DNA of 64,000 bases, taken from Sporobacter sp038405045 (GTDB lineage: Bacteria > Bacillota > Clostridia > Oscillospirales > Oscillospiraceae). Under the pieces are notes generated by a model. It was given only the letters and a program-made list of their open reading frames with translations. It was not told the origin of the DNA and did no database searches. The first letter of the stretch is position 1. Every line of letters starts with the position of its first letter. Shown here piece after piece: positions 16,548 to 25,557 of this stretch. The translations under genes were made by a program, and so were the position numbers. The DNA is taken from NCBI GenBank assembly GCA_038405045.1, contig JBBZIV010000001.1, positions 868,001 to 932,000 on the forward strand, given 5' to 3'.

Positions 16548-16576
16548 AAAATAACGTTTATTCGATCACCTGTCAA
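16548..16576 (-). promoter_or_regulatory. Promoter of bofA
   Basis: Leftward TTGACA, 17-base spacer, TATTTT, 66 bases upstream of the start. This looks like a housekeeping and not a sporulation-sigma promoter. Confidence 0.6.
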
Positions 16577-16763
16577 GCAATACTAGAATCGGACACGAAA
16601 ACCCGGCTGTGCATCAGGCCGGTGCCAGCGTTTTGACCGGTGTAAAGCCGGTTTGGATGTGTAGAAGTGTAATAGTGTGAGCTCACGGCGATTTTGGCGA
16701 ATGGCCAACAGTCGGCAGGTTTAAGATTCCGTATAGTATGTTCGGGTGAGAATCGAATTTTTG

Positions 16764-16817
16764 TGTCCGGCACGGTGGCTGTTTTAAATGACAGCCACCG
16801 TATCTTTATGCCGGACA
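16764..16817. other. Nested inverted repeat upstream of parE
   Basis: Outer arms TGTCCGGCA / TGCCGGACA enclose inner arms CGGTGGCTGT / ACAGCCACCG. No T run follows, so it is not a plain terminator. The gap from 16577 to 16844 has no other recognisable gene. Confidence 0.55.
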
Positions 16818-16844
16818 GGCGGTGTAAATCGCCCGGAAAAAGGG

Positions 16845-16873
16845 TTGATTTTCTAAAAACAATCCTTTATACT
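16845..16873 (+). promoter_or_regulatory. Promoter of parE
   Basis: TTGATT, 17-base spacer, TATACT, 50 bases upstream of the ATG. Confidence 0.7.
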
Positions 16874-16922
16874 ATATATCCGTAGGAGCATGGTTTCACA
16901 TCTCAATATATAGGGGATCACG

Positions 16923-18911
16923 ATGAAAGCAGCAGTCAGGACAGCTTCATACGGCAACGAGAGTATCTCGGCACTGAAGGGCGCTGACCGCGTTCGGAAA
17001 CGGCCGGGCGTTATCTTCGGCTCGGACGGGCTGGAGGGCTGTGAGCACGCCGTTTTTGAGATTCTGAGTAATGCCATTGACGAAGCCCGCGAGGGGTTTG
17101 GCACCGTTATCACCGTTACGCGGTATGCGGATCATTCCATCGAGGTGGAAGACTTTGGCCGCGGCTGCCCCGTTGACTGGAACACGACGGAGAACCGCTA
17201 TAACTGGGAACTTGTCTTCTGCGAATTATACGCGGGCGGCAAGTATCAAAACGCCGAGGGCGAAAATTATGAATACTCTTTAGGCCTCAATGGCCTCGGC
17301 TCCTGCGCCACGCAGTATTCGTCGGCATACATGAACGTTGTCGTCTGGCGCGAAGGCAAGAAATTCAGCCTCCGCTTTGAAAAGGGCGACAATGTGGGCG
17401 GTCTGCAAAGCGAAGCGTTTACCGGCAAACGCACGGGGACGCTCGTCCGTTGGAAACCGGACCTTGACGTCTTTACGGATATCGCTATTCCGGCGGCATT
17501 CTTTATTGATACCCTCAAGCGACAAGCCGTCGTCAACGCCGGCGTCACGTTCCGGTTCCGCAATCAGACCGCAAGCGGTTTTGAGACGACGGAATTTTTA
17601 TATCAAAACGGTATCACCGACTATGTCGCCGAGCTCTGCGGTGAAGACGCTTTAACACAGCCCTGCTTTATCGAGTCTGAGCGGCGCGGGCGCGACCGCG
17701 CGGACAAGCCGGAATATAAGGTGAAGCTGTCGGCCGCCTTCTGCTTTTCAAACAAAGTCAACGTGATCGAGTATTACCACAACTCCTCCTGGCTGGAGCA
17801 CGGCGGCGCGCCGGAAAAGGCGGCGAAAAGCGCCTTTGTCTCCGAGGTTGACGCGTACCTGAAAAAGACGGGGAAATATCAGAAAAACGAGAGCAAAATC
17901 AGCTTTAATGATATCCAAGACTGCCTGATTCTCATCACCAACTGCTTTTCAACGCAGACATCGTATGAAAATCAGACGAAAAAAGCTATCACGAACAAGT
18001 TTATTCAAGAGGCAATGACGGACTTTTTCCGCAGCCAGCTGGAGGTCTACTTCATCGAGCACAAGGCGGAAGCCGACCGCGTCGCCGAGCAGGTGCTCGT
18101 CAACAAACGAAGCCGCGAGCAGGCGGAAAAGGCGCGGCTGAACATTAAGAAAAAGCTTTCCGGTGCTATTGACCTCACAAGCCGGATTCAAAAATTCGTC
18201 GATTGCCGGTCTAAAGACTTGTCACAACGTGAAATTTACATTGTTGAGGGCGACAGCGCCCTTGGCGCGTGCAAGCTCTCCCGCGATGCCGAGTTCCAGG
18301 GTATTATTCCGGTGCGCGGCAAAATTCTCAATTGTTTAAAAGCCGACTATGATAAAATTTTTAAAAACGATATCATCACCGATCTCATCAAGGTTCTTGG
18401 CTGCGGCGTCGAAGTCAACAACAAGCACTCCAAAGACCTCTCCACCTTTGATCTGGGCGCCCTGCGCTGGCACCGCGTCATCATCTGCACGGATGCCGAC
18501 TATGATGGCTATCAGATCAGGACCCTGATTTTAACGATGCTCTACCGCCTCGTCCCGACGCTCATACAGGAAGGGTTTGTCTACATCGCAGAGTCGCCCT
18601 TGTATGAAATCGTCTGCCAGGGCAAAACATATTTTGCGTATTCCGACCGCGAAAAGGCGGAGATCATCAGCGGTTTTAACGGGGTGAAGCACACGGTTAG
18701 CCGGTCGAAGGGGCTTGGTGAAAACGACCCCGACATGATGTGGCTGACGACAATGAATCCGGCGACAAGACGGCTTATCAAGGTCATGCCGACGGATGCG
18801 CAAGCGACAAGCGCGGCTTTTGACCTCCTCCTTGGCGATAATCTCGCCGGGCGGAAGGATTTTATTTCAGAAAACGGCTATAAGTATCTTGATGCCGCGG
18901 ATATTTCGTAG
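16923..18911 (+). CDS. parE: DNA topoisomerase IV-like subunit B (ParE/GyrB family)
   Basis: 662 residues. GHKL ATPase: SNAIDEARE near residue 42, DFGRGCPVDW, LGLNGLGSCATQ (lid). Transducer, then TOPRIM: YIVEGDSALGACKL (Glu near 442) and DADYDGYQIRTL (about 522). GyrB- and ParE-type signatures cannot be told apart safely; the divergence from GyrB and pairing with a separate A subunit 490 bases downstream suggest topoisomerase IV or a second, alternative type IIA enzyme. The usual insertion of proteobacterial GyrB is absent. Confidence 0.88.
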   Translation: MKAAVRTASYGNESISALKGADRVRKRPGVIFGSDGLEGCEHAVFEILSNAIDEAREGFGTVITVTRYADHSIEVEDFGRGCPVDWNTTENRYNWELVFCELYAGGKYQNAEGENYEYSLGLNGLGSCATQYSSAYMNVVVWREGKKFSLRFEKGDNVGGLQSEAFTGKRTGTLVRWKPDLDVFTDIAIPAAFFIDTLKRQAVVNAGVTFRFRNQTASGFETTEFLYQNGITDYVAELCGEDALTQPCFIESERRGRDRADKPEYKVKLSAAFCFSNKVNVIEYYHNSSWLEHGGAPEKAAKSAFVSEVDAYLKKTGKYQKNESKISFNDIQDCLILITNCFSTQTSYENQTKKAITNKFIQEAMTDFFRSQLEVYFIEHKAEADRVAEQVLVNKRSREQAEKARLNIKKKLSGAIDLTSRIQKFVDCRSKDLSQREIYIVEGDSALGACKLSRDAEFQGIIPVRGKILNCLKADYDKIFKNDIITDLIKVLGCGVEVNNKHSKDLSTFDLGALRWHRVIICTDADYDGYQIRTLILTMLYRLVPTLIQEGFVYIAESPLYEIVCQGKTYFAYSDREKAEIISGFNGVKHTVSRSKGLGENDPDMMWLTTMNPATRRLIKVMPTDAQATSAAFDLLLGDNLAGRKDFISENGYKYLDAADIS

Positions 18912-19260
18912 CAGAGGCGAATCTTGTATTCGTCCTATGATGGGCAGACACAAGGTCTGCCCCTACGGTGGGCAGTACGTTTGACGCTTTTGCCTTAGAC
19001 GGACGGCCAATGGCCGTCCCTACGCGAGCGGCAAGCACCGTGAGAACGGCGCGAGAGTTCCCTCATCAGTCGCCTGCGGCGACAGCTTCCCCCAGTGGAA
19101 GCCTTTGGAACAGCAAAGACACAGGCCGTTATCAATTCCCCGACAGGACAATGTGTCATCGCCCCCTACGTTAAAACGCATTCTTCCACCGTATTCCCCT
19201 TTTGGGGCATGGGGCGAAGCCCCATACCTTTATTGGGCGGCGGGTGGGATTTGAAATTCA
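18912..19260. repeat. Intergenic repeat mosaic between parE and parC
   Basis: Modules in order: degenerate GGCGAATC..TATTCG palindrome 18914-18938; GGGCAGACA type 18942-18968; GGACGGCC type 19001-19024; double hairpin GTCGCCTGCGGCGAC + CTTCCCCCAGTGGAAG 19051-19108; fragment TCATCGCCCCCTACG 19153-19168; element GGGGCATGGGGCGAAGCCCCA...GGGCGGCGGGTGGGATTTGAAA 19203-19257. No coding frame is convincing from 18912 to 19402. Confidence 0.85.
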
Positions 19261-19402
19261 GTATGGTCGATGAGAATGGAGGTTGTGTATGAAAAAGGTT
19301 ACGGCAGAACACATTTAACCTCTATTCCCCTGCCGGGTTTTCGGCTTGGCAGGTTCAGATATTGATACAATCGCGCTTATCCTGATAAAAAGGGGTTATC
19401 GA

Positions 19403-21640
19403 ATGGCTAAAAAGAGACAGGCCGACGACAACAAATCAATAAACCCCAATGTTGTGGGACTTCGTGCCGAGGTTTTGGAGCAGCCCATTACCGACACGCT
19501 GGAAGTCAACTATATGCCATATGCCATGAGCGTCATCGTCTCGCGCGCCATCCCGGAGATTGACGGCTTCAAACCATCGCACCGGAAGCTTTTGTACACG
19601 ATGTATAAAATGGGCCTTCTTCAGGGTGCACGGACGAAATCGGCCAACATCGTCGGCCAGACGATGCGCCTGAATCCACACGGCGACGCCGCGATTTACG
19701 ACACGATGGTGCGCCTATCGAAGGGCTATGAGGCGCTTTTAACGCCGTTCGTCGACTCCAAGGGCAACTTTGGCAAGGTCTACTCCCGCGATATGGCGTG
19801 CGCCGCGTCGCGTTATACGGAAGCCAAGCTCTCTGCCATCTGCGCGGAGCTGTTTCGCGATATTGAGCGCGATACCGTTGATTTTGCCGACAACTATGAC
19901 GGCACAATGACGGAGCCGACGCTTTTGCCAACTACGTTCCCGAACGTTCTCGTCAGCGCAAACACGGGCATTGCCGTCGGCATGGCGTCAAACATCTGCG
20001 GCTTTAACCTCACAGAGGTGTGCCAAACGGCGATTGACTTTATCGCCGACCCGAACCACCCGCTCCTGTCGACACTAAAGGCCCCTGATTTCCCAACGGG
20101 CGGCGAGCTTCTCTACAACGCCGCGGAGCTTGAGGCCATTTATAAAACGGGCCGCGGGACCATCAAGGTTCGCTCGCGGTGGCGTTATTTAAAGCAGGAA
20201 AACCTGATTGAGGTTTATGAGCTGCCGTACACGACGACGGCGGAGGCCGTCATTGACAAGGTCGCCGAGCTTGTGAAATCCGGGCGCGTGCGCGAGATTG
20301 CCGACATGCGCGACGAGACCGATTTAAACGGCCTGAAGCTCACGATTGATCTCAAGCGCGGGACTGACCCCGACAAGCTGATGGCCAAGCTTTTTAAGCT
20401 CACGCCGCTGCTCGACAGCTTCTCTTGCAACTTTAATATTCTCATTGGCGGGATGCCGCGCGTGCTCGGCGTCACCGAAATCCTTGACGAGTGGCTTGCC
20501 TGGCGGACGGGCTGCGTGAAGCGCCGCGTTTACAGCGAGCTGACGAAAAAGAAAGAAAAGCTGCATCTCTTATACGGCCTCGGAAAAATCCTTTTGGACA
20601 TTGACCGTGCCATTGCCATCATCCGTGGCACCGAGGAAGAGGCTGAGGTCGTGCCGAACCTCATGATTGGCTTCGGGATTGACAACGTGCAGGCGGAATA
20701 TGTGGCAGAAATCAAACTGCGCAATATTAACCGGGAATATATTTTAAAGCGCACCGAGGAGACAAGTTCTCTGGAAAATGACATCCGCGACCTTGAAGAG
20801 ACGCTTGGCAGCATAAGGCGCATCAAGGCCATCATTATTGACGAACTGAAGGCCGTTATCAAAAAGCACGGGCAGGAGCGGAAAACAGCCATCGTCTACG
20901 ACGATGAGACCGAGGAGCTATTGGAGGACGAGCAGGTTCTCGATTACCCCGTCTGCGTTTTCCTCTCGCGCGAGGGGTACTTTAAAAAGATCACGCCCCT
21001 GTCGCTTCGGATGGGCGGCGACCAGAAATACAAGGAGTCGGACGGGCCGTTTCTGTCGTTTGAGTCGCAGAACAAAAACGATTTGCTCATCTTTACCGAC
21101 CGGCAGCAGGTATATAAAGCGCGGCTGCGCGACTTTGAGGATACGAAAGCCTCTGTCCTTGGCACGTATCTCCCAACCGCCTTACAGATGGACGAGGGCG
21201 AGAGCGTTTTATACGTCATAGACCCCGGCGATTATTCGGGCCATGTCCTCTTCTTCTTTGAAAACGGTAAGGCCGCGCGCGTCGAACTCTCCGCTTACGC
21301 CACAAAAACAAACCGCAAAAAGCTGACGGGTGCTTATGCCGCGTCAAGCCCGCTTGCCTCAATCATGCACCTGACGGCTGAGCATGAAATCGCTGTGTAT
21401 TCCACCGAGGGGCGCGTTATCGTGTTCTCCTCTTCCCTGCTCGCACCGAAGACGACGCGCTCGACCATCGGCGTTGGTGTTTTAACGCTCAAGCGGCAAT
21501 ACAAACTTGCGCGGGCACAGTTTCTGGAAGAGACGGCCATTAAAAATAAACCGCGCTACCGCGTCGCCCGAATTCCGGCGGCCGGGGCACTCTTAAAAGA
21601 AGAAGACCTTGAAGAACAGCAGCTGACGCTCAATTTTTAA
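19403..21640 (+). CDS. parC: DNA topoisomerase IV-like subunit A (ParC/GyrA family)
   Basis: 745 residues. N-terminal winged helix and breakage-reunion core: MPYAMSVIVSRAIPEIDGFK, RKLLYTMYKMGL, active-site Tyr in ACAASRYTEAKL (about residue 137), coiled-coil tower (ENDIRDLEETLGSIRRIKAI), and a divergent C-terminal part (YPVCVFLSREGYFKKITPLS onward) in place of a full GyrA propeller with GyrA box. Works with the ParE-like subunit. Start ATG follows AAAGGGG by seven bases. The two genes are separated by a repeat array. Confidence 0.88.
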   Translation: MAKKRQADDNKSINPNVVGLRAEVLEQPITDTLEVNYMPYAMSVIVSRAIPEIDGFKPSHRKLLYTMYKMGLLQGARTKSANIVGQTMRLNPHGDAAIYDTMVRLSKGYEALLTPFVDSKGNFGKVYSRDMACAASRYTEAKLSAICAELFRDIERDTVDFADNYDGTMTEPTLLPTTFPNVLVSANTGIAVGMASNICGFNLTEVCQTAIDFIADPNHPLLSTLKAPDFPTGGELLYNAAELEAIYKTGRGTIKVRSRWRYLKQENLIEVYELPYTTTAEAVIDKVAELVKSGRVREIADMRDETDLNGLKLTIDLKRGTDPDKLMAKLFKLTPLLDSFSCNFNILIGGMPRVLGVTEILDEWLAWRTGCVKRRVYSELTKKKEKLHLLYGLGKILLDIDRAIAIIRGTEEEAEVVPNLMIGFGIDNVQAEYVAEIKLRNINREYILKRTEETSSLENDIRDLEETLGSIRRIKAIIIDELKAVIKKHGQERKTAIVYDDETEELLEDEQVLDYPVCVFLSREGYFKKITPLSLRMGGDQKYKESDGPFLSFESQNKNDLLIFTDRQQVYKARLRDFEDTKASVLGTYLPTALQMDEGESVLYVIDPGDYSGHVLFFFENGKAARVELSAYATKTNRKKLTGAYAASSPLASIMHLTAEHEIAVYSTEGRVIVFSSSLLAPKTTRSTIGVGVLTLKRQYKLARAQFLEETAIKNKPRYRVARIPAAGALLKEEDLEEQQLTLNF

Positions 21641-21660
21641 TTCACGGAGGAGGCATAGCG

Positions 21661-22824
21661 ATGGTTAGGCGGCTTTTGTGTTTACTGCTCACCGGCGCGC
21701 TTTTGACAGCCGCTGTCGGCTGCGCCTCTATCCTGGACGGGCAGACGTCCTCTGTGACGCGAAACGCAGAAACCGTGAGTCCCTCGCCGAGCGGCCCGGC
21801 TACAGCCGACTCGTATGAGACACTTGTGACAGCCATCCTCCGGCTCATCGAAACTCGTGAGGAAAAAGGCGACATTCGCGTCGACACTTACACCGGAGAC
21901 CTCAAAGCCGATGTGGACCGAGCCGTCAGCGAAATCCCGAAAAACACACCGCTCGGCGCATACGCCGTGTCCTCCATGAGCGGCAGCGTCACCACAGCAG
22001 ACGCGTTTAATAGTGTTGAAGTCCGCATCACGTATAAAAATATCACGAAGGAACAGCTTCAAAATATTACGACCGTTTCGACGATACGTTATCTCAAGTC
22101 TGTGCTCCACACGTCGCTCACAAACGGCGCCGTGACGACGGCTGTATACGCAAAAGGATTCTCACTCACATCTGACGCAGCCAAAAGTCTTGTCGCGGCT
22201 GTGTATAATGAAAATCCGTCAGACATTGTCATGCTGCCGACGACATCGCTCACCTTTTATCCCGACACCGATACGGACGGAGACAAAATTGTCGTTTTGA
22301 CCTTCAGTTACCAGTATGGGGCCAGCACCTTAAAGGCCATGGAAAAAACGCTTCAAAGCGCGGTTGAGCGCATTTGCAGCGCCGTTTCCGGGACGCGAGA
22401 CGGCGATATCCTCCTGGCGCTCTGCCAAAAGCTCATGGTGACCGTTACGTATAGCACCGAGCCAGTTATGACGGCGGAGGAAAAAACGTCGATAGCACCA
22501 AACACCGCGTATGACGCTCTGATTACGGGCGTTGCCGACAGCAGCGGGTACGCCAGAGCCTTCAAAGCGCTGTGCGACAAGCTTGGAATCCCGTGTGTTA
22601 TTGTCACCGGGACTTTCGCCGGGCAGGCACACACGTGGAATATCGTCACCCTCGAGGGGCACGCTTATCATATTGACGTGAGCCAATGCGACGAAAACGG
22701 CATTGCGGCGGCATTTCTAAAAAATGATACGGAAATGAAGAATTCTTCTTACAGTTGGGATACAGCACACTATGCGGTCTGCGACGGGCCGCTGACGTAC
22801 CGCGATTTTTACGCGCATACGTGA
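21661..22824 (+). CDS. Lipoprotein with transglutaminase-like domain, Ser at Cys position
   Basis: 387 residues. Lipobox AAVGC after a typical signal; Ser/Pro linker; two repeated alpha/beta segments; C-terminal transglutaminase-like fold: SSGYARAFKALCDKLGIPC, then HTWNIVTLEGHAYHIDVS. In active family members the first motif is G-V-C-x-GYA; here the Cys is Ser (ADSSGYA) while His (HTWN) and Asp (HIDVS) stay. So it may be a binding protein or use Ser; cell-surface location. GGAGGAGG seven bases before the ATG; 20 bases after parC, maybe co-transcribed. Confidence 0.82.
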   Translation: MVRRLLCLLLTGALLTAAVGCASILDGQTSSVTRNAETVSPSPSGPATADSYETLVTAILRLIETREEKGDIRVDTYTGDLKADVDRAVSEIPKNTPLGAYAVSSMSGSVTTADAFNSVEVRITYKNITKEQLQNITTVSTIRYLKSVLHTSLTNGAVTTAVYAKGFSLTSDAAKSLVAAVYNENPSDIVMLPTTSLTFYPDTDTDGDKIVVLTFSYQYGASTLKAMEKTLQSAVERICSAVSGTRDGDILLALCQKLMVTVTYSTEPVMTAEEKTSIAPNTAYDALITGVADSSGYARAFKALCDKLGIPCVIVTGTFAGQAHTWNIVTLEGHAYHIDVSQCDENGIAAAFLKNDTEMKNSSYSWDTAHYAVCDGPLTYRDFYAHT

Positions 22825-22861
22825 TGGTTGAAAGCGATTTGATGATGGAAAGGCGGCAACA

Positions 22862-23323
22862 GTGATGGGCGGAGAAATCAGGCATTTTCGACGCAGGCTT
22901 TTCGGCGGCTTTGACGGCAACGACGTCATGCGGTATATTGAAGAGCTGGCCGCGCAGCGCAACAAGTATAAACTGACGGGAGATCGGCTGGAAGCAGAGC
23001 TGAAAAATCTTAATGCCGAGATCCGTCGTCTTCAGGGTGACTTGGATGAGGCTGACCGGCGGATTATGGACATCAAGGTCAAGTCCCTCGAAGACGCCTC
23101 TGACAGTATTCAAACGCTTCAAGAAACGTATTCAAACATCAAAACCGAGATGGAGACGACAACCTCGACCATCTGCGAGGAGCTGAACAAATTAAACGGG
23201 ACGCTTTCGCAGCTCTCCTCTGTCCTCGATAAGACGGGCGACCGTTTTTCGGAGCTTCAGACGACGATGGAGCGCGAAAAAGCGGCGGCGCTGGCTGCCA
23301 GGCTCCCGAGGCTCAGCCATTGA
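22862..23323 (+). CDS. DivIVA-like coiled-coil protein
   Basis: 153 residues. The opening RHFRRRLFGGFDGNDVMRYI resembles the lipid-binding head of DivIVA/GpsB-type proteins; the rest (residues ~28-145) is continuous coiled coil (ELAAQRNKYKLTGDRLEAEL, ELNKLNGTLSQLSSVLD). Possibly a polar or septal scaffold. GTG start fits AAAGG at eight bases; the ATG next to it is also possible. Its stop codon overlaps the start of the fumarase-beta gene. Confidence 0.7.
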   Translation: MMGGEIRHFRRRLFGGFDGNDVMRYIEELAAQRNKYKLTGDRLEAELKNLNAEIRRLQGDLDEADRRIMDIKVKSLEDASDSIQTLQETYSNIKTEMETTTSTICEELNKLNGTLSQLSSVLDKTGDRFSELQTTMEREKAAALAARLPRLSH

Positions 23324-23874
23324 AGACTGTAACGCTATCGGTTTCCGACCTGCGTGCAGCAGCGCCAAGCCTGCACGCCGGTGACCGCGTTTTTCTGAGC
23401 GGGACGGTTTATACGGCGCGTGACGCCGCCCACAAACGCCTGTCCGCCCTGCTTGACGACGGCGCCCCGCTGCCGTTTGACCTCCAGGACGCCGCCATAT
23501 ATTACGCCGGGCCGACGCCGGGTCACGGCGAGGTTAAAATCGGTGCATGCGGGCCGACGACATCCGGCCGGATGGACGGATTTGCCCCGCGTTTATACGA
23601 CCTCGGTCTCGTCGCGACAATTGGCAAGGGTGAGCGGAGCGCTGCTGTCGCCGAGGCCATCGTCCGAAACGGCGCTATTTACCTCTGCGCCGTCGGCGGC
23701 GCGGGGGCGCTTATTTCCTGCCATATTACGGACGCTCACGAAGTCGCCTTCCCGGAGCTCGGGTGCGAGTCCGTCAAGCGGCTGACTGTTGAGAATCTGC
23801 CGCTCATCGTAGCGCTTGACTGCCACGGCGGGGATTTGTTTAAAGAAGGCCGCGAGACATACCGCGTCGTGTAA
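23320..23874 (+). CDS. fumB: Class I fumarase / tartrate dehydratase beta subunit (orphan)
   Basis: 184 residues, the C-terminal (beta) half of the iron-sulfur fumarase family: GDRVFLSGTVYTARDAAHKR, YYAGPTP, GACGPTTSGRMDGFAPRLYD and ALDCHGGDLF are signature blocks. With the alpha subunit it forms fumarate hydratase (fumarate to malate). No alpha subunit gene is next to it; the upstream neighbour is a coiled-coil protein whose TGA overlaps the TTG start used here (GAGG about nine bases upstream). The alpha gene must be elsewhere, or the protein has another role. Terminator follows. Confidence 0.88.
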   Translation: MKTVTLSVSDLRAAAPSLHAGDRVFLSGTVYTARDAAHKRLSALLDDGAPLPFDLQDAAIYYAGPTPGHGEVKIGACGPTTSGRMDGFAPRLYDLGLVATIGKGERSAAVAEAIVRNGAIYLCAVGGAGALISCHITDAHEVAFPELGCESVKRLTVENLPLIVALDCHGGDLFKEGRETYRVV

Positions 23875-23891
23875 CATGTTATAAAATAGTT

Positions 23892-23914
23892 CAGCCCCGC
23901 CGATGGCGGGGCTG
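23892..23914 (+). terminator. Terminator after the fumarase beta gene
   Basis: CAGCCCCGCC / GGCGGGGCTG, loop GAT, followed by TTGCTGTTTG. It also separates the leftward lipoprotein gene. Confidence 0.8.
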
Positions 23915-23935
23915 TTGCTGTTTGTGGGGGCAAGT

Positions 23936-24868
23936 TTAGGGTATCGTAACTGGTTCGGCTCCTGGCCCGGCATATTGAATATTAGCAAAGACATCTTCTT
24001 CATATATATTGTTTACAAAATAACCCTCGTCAGAATCGTATTTAGCAAATAGTCTGCCTTTTTTGCCGTCTTGTAAATCAAAAACGATGCACGTTTTATG
24101 ATCGATATAGCCAACAAGCTTCGGATATATTCTGCTTCCAGCAGGAAGCGTTGAATCAATATACGCACCATTATTTTCTAGTTGTATTGGAATTTCTATT
24201 TTCGTATCGAGATAATCACCTGTTATACACCCGCTCAAACTTAAAAAACCATCATCAGTTTTTAATGTAAAATCATTATTTATAGATAAGGTATCGCTTA
24301 CTGACCAATTACCAAAAATAAATGCAATACCGCTAATGGTTACTGTATCGATTGTCGCCGCATTAATCTCGTAATATATTTCTGATTTTAATACTGCTTT
24401 AATGCCGCTAAAGCTATATACATATGAATACGCAAAATCGTTATCATCCTCACCCGAAATGATGACTCCGACGTCTCCGGTATTTTTCCTGATGAGATAT
24501 TCTTTTAAACCGGATTGACGAAGCCCCACCGGTTCACTATCTTTATCGTTTACACTTAAAATTTGATACTCGAACGCATTGTTATCTTTTTGATTATGTA
24601 TTAATAGTCTTTCCATAACTCCGTCGCCGTTCACATCCACGGAATACAGAGTATTATCCGTTATCTTATACACACCTGGTTTTGAGAAATCCATGTTCTC
24701 CACGTTGATTGGGCCTGTCTCTTCGACTGTGTCTGTATCAGATGGCTGTGCAGTCCCTAAGGGTGACACGTTACCAGCATTTGCTTGTGGCGCGTTTTTT
24801 TTGAAAGTAGCGCATCCGGCCAACCCGAGCAGCATGCATAGAAATAATGCGAGAGCTATCTTTCTCAT
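23936..24868 (-). CDS. A+T-rich lipoprotein of unknown function
   Basis: 310 residues. Signal and lipobox LLGLAGC; linker with Thr/Asp/Glu; then a beta-rich domain with SVDVNGDGVMERLLIHN (calcium-loop-like DxNxDG) and many Tyr/Asn/Ile residues. The codon use is far more A+T-rich than any neighbour, suggesting recent transfer. ATG seven bases after GGAGG. No family recognised; likely sits on the outer membrane face. Confidence 0.78.
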   Translation of the reverse strand: MRKIALALFLCMLLGLAGCATFKKNAPQANAGNVSPLGTAQPSDTDTVEETGPINVENMDFSKPGVYKITDNTLYSVDVNGDGVMERLLIHNQKDNNAFEYQILSVNDKDSEPVGLRQSGLKEYLIRKNTGDVGVIISGEDDNDFAYSYVYSFSGIKAVLKSEIYYEINAATIDTVTISGIAFIFGNWSVSDTLSINNDFTLKTDDGFLSLSGCITGDYLDTKIEIPIQLENNGAYIDSTLPAGSRIYPKLVGYIDHKTCIVFDLQDGKKGRLFAKYDSDEGYFVNNIYEEDVFANIQYAGPGAEPVTIP

Positions 24869-24956
24869 TATCCACCCTCCAATTATTATCAATTTTCATG
24901 TGAATAGTGTATACGAATTATAGGATATTGCAACAGATTTTTCCTATTGTGCAAAA

Positions 24957-25555
24957 GAGGCAGACACAAGGTCTGCCTCTACGGAGTTGCGGGCTAACTC
25001 TCTCCGTCATCGCTGCGCGTATGCCATCTCACACAAGAGGGCGGCTTAGCTGCGTGTGTGCGGATATGAAATCCGCCCCTACAGGGGACGGGGCATATAC
25101 CATCAAGTCAGACGGCCAATGGCCGTCCCTACGGTGAAACCGCATGTTACACCTCTTGCAAGTGCCTTTTTCCCTCATCAGTCGCCTGCGGCGACAGCTT
25201 CCCCCAGGGGAAGCCTTTGACAAACCAATATGCGTCATTCTGAGCGCAGCGAAGAATCTTAGCGGTTTGAAAAAGGCAGACACAAGGTCCGCCCTACGGG
25301 GCGGCGAGCGGACGGCCAATGGCCGTCCCTACGGCGCTCAGAAAACGGGTTGAATGTAGGGGTCGGTTTCCATGCCGACCCCTGCGGTTAATTGATGAGC
25401 GCACATGGACGCGGGCGGAGATGAAACCACCCCTGCGGGGGACGGGGCGACGACGCGGGCGATTGATAATCGCCCCTACGGGAGTTTATATTTTTGGGGG
25501 GTCATAGGGGCGCAGCCCCTATACCTTTATTGGGCGGTGGGTGGGAATTGAAATC
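24957..25555. repeat. Large repeat mosaic between the lipoprotein gene and argF
   Basis: Gene-free. Modules: GGCAGACA type 24957-24984; GCGGATATGAAATCCGC type 25059-25085; GGCCAATGGCC type 25111-25134; double hairpin (GTCGCCTGCGGCGAC, CTTCCCCCAGGGGAAG) 25173-25219; CATTCTGAGCGCAGCGAAG 25235-25260; GGCAGACA variant 25275-25299; GGACGGCC type 25310-25334; GGGGTCGGTTTCCATGCCG type 25357-25387; GGGCGGAGATGAAACCACCC 25413-25438; GGGCGATTGATAATCGCCC 25458-25481; and the AGGGGCGCAGCCCCT/GGGCGGTGGGTGGG element 25496-25555, which ends three bases from the argF stop. Confidence 0.88.
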
Positions 25556-25557
25556 TA

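Noticed and set aside
25029..25507. Several short frames in repeat arrays (proteins with GRPTAVPT- or ADTRSAPT-like strings)
   Set aside because: These are translations of the REP palindromes; the same strings recur in every array and have no ribosome sites.
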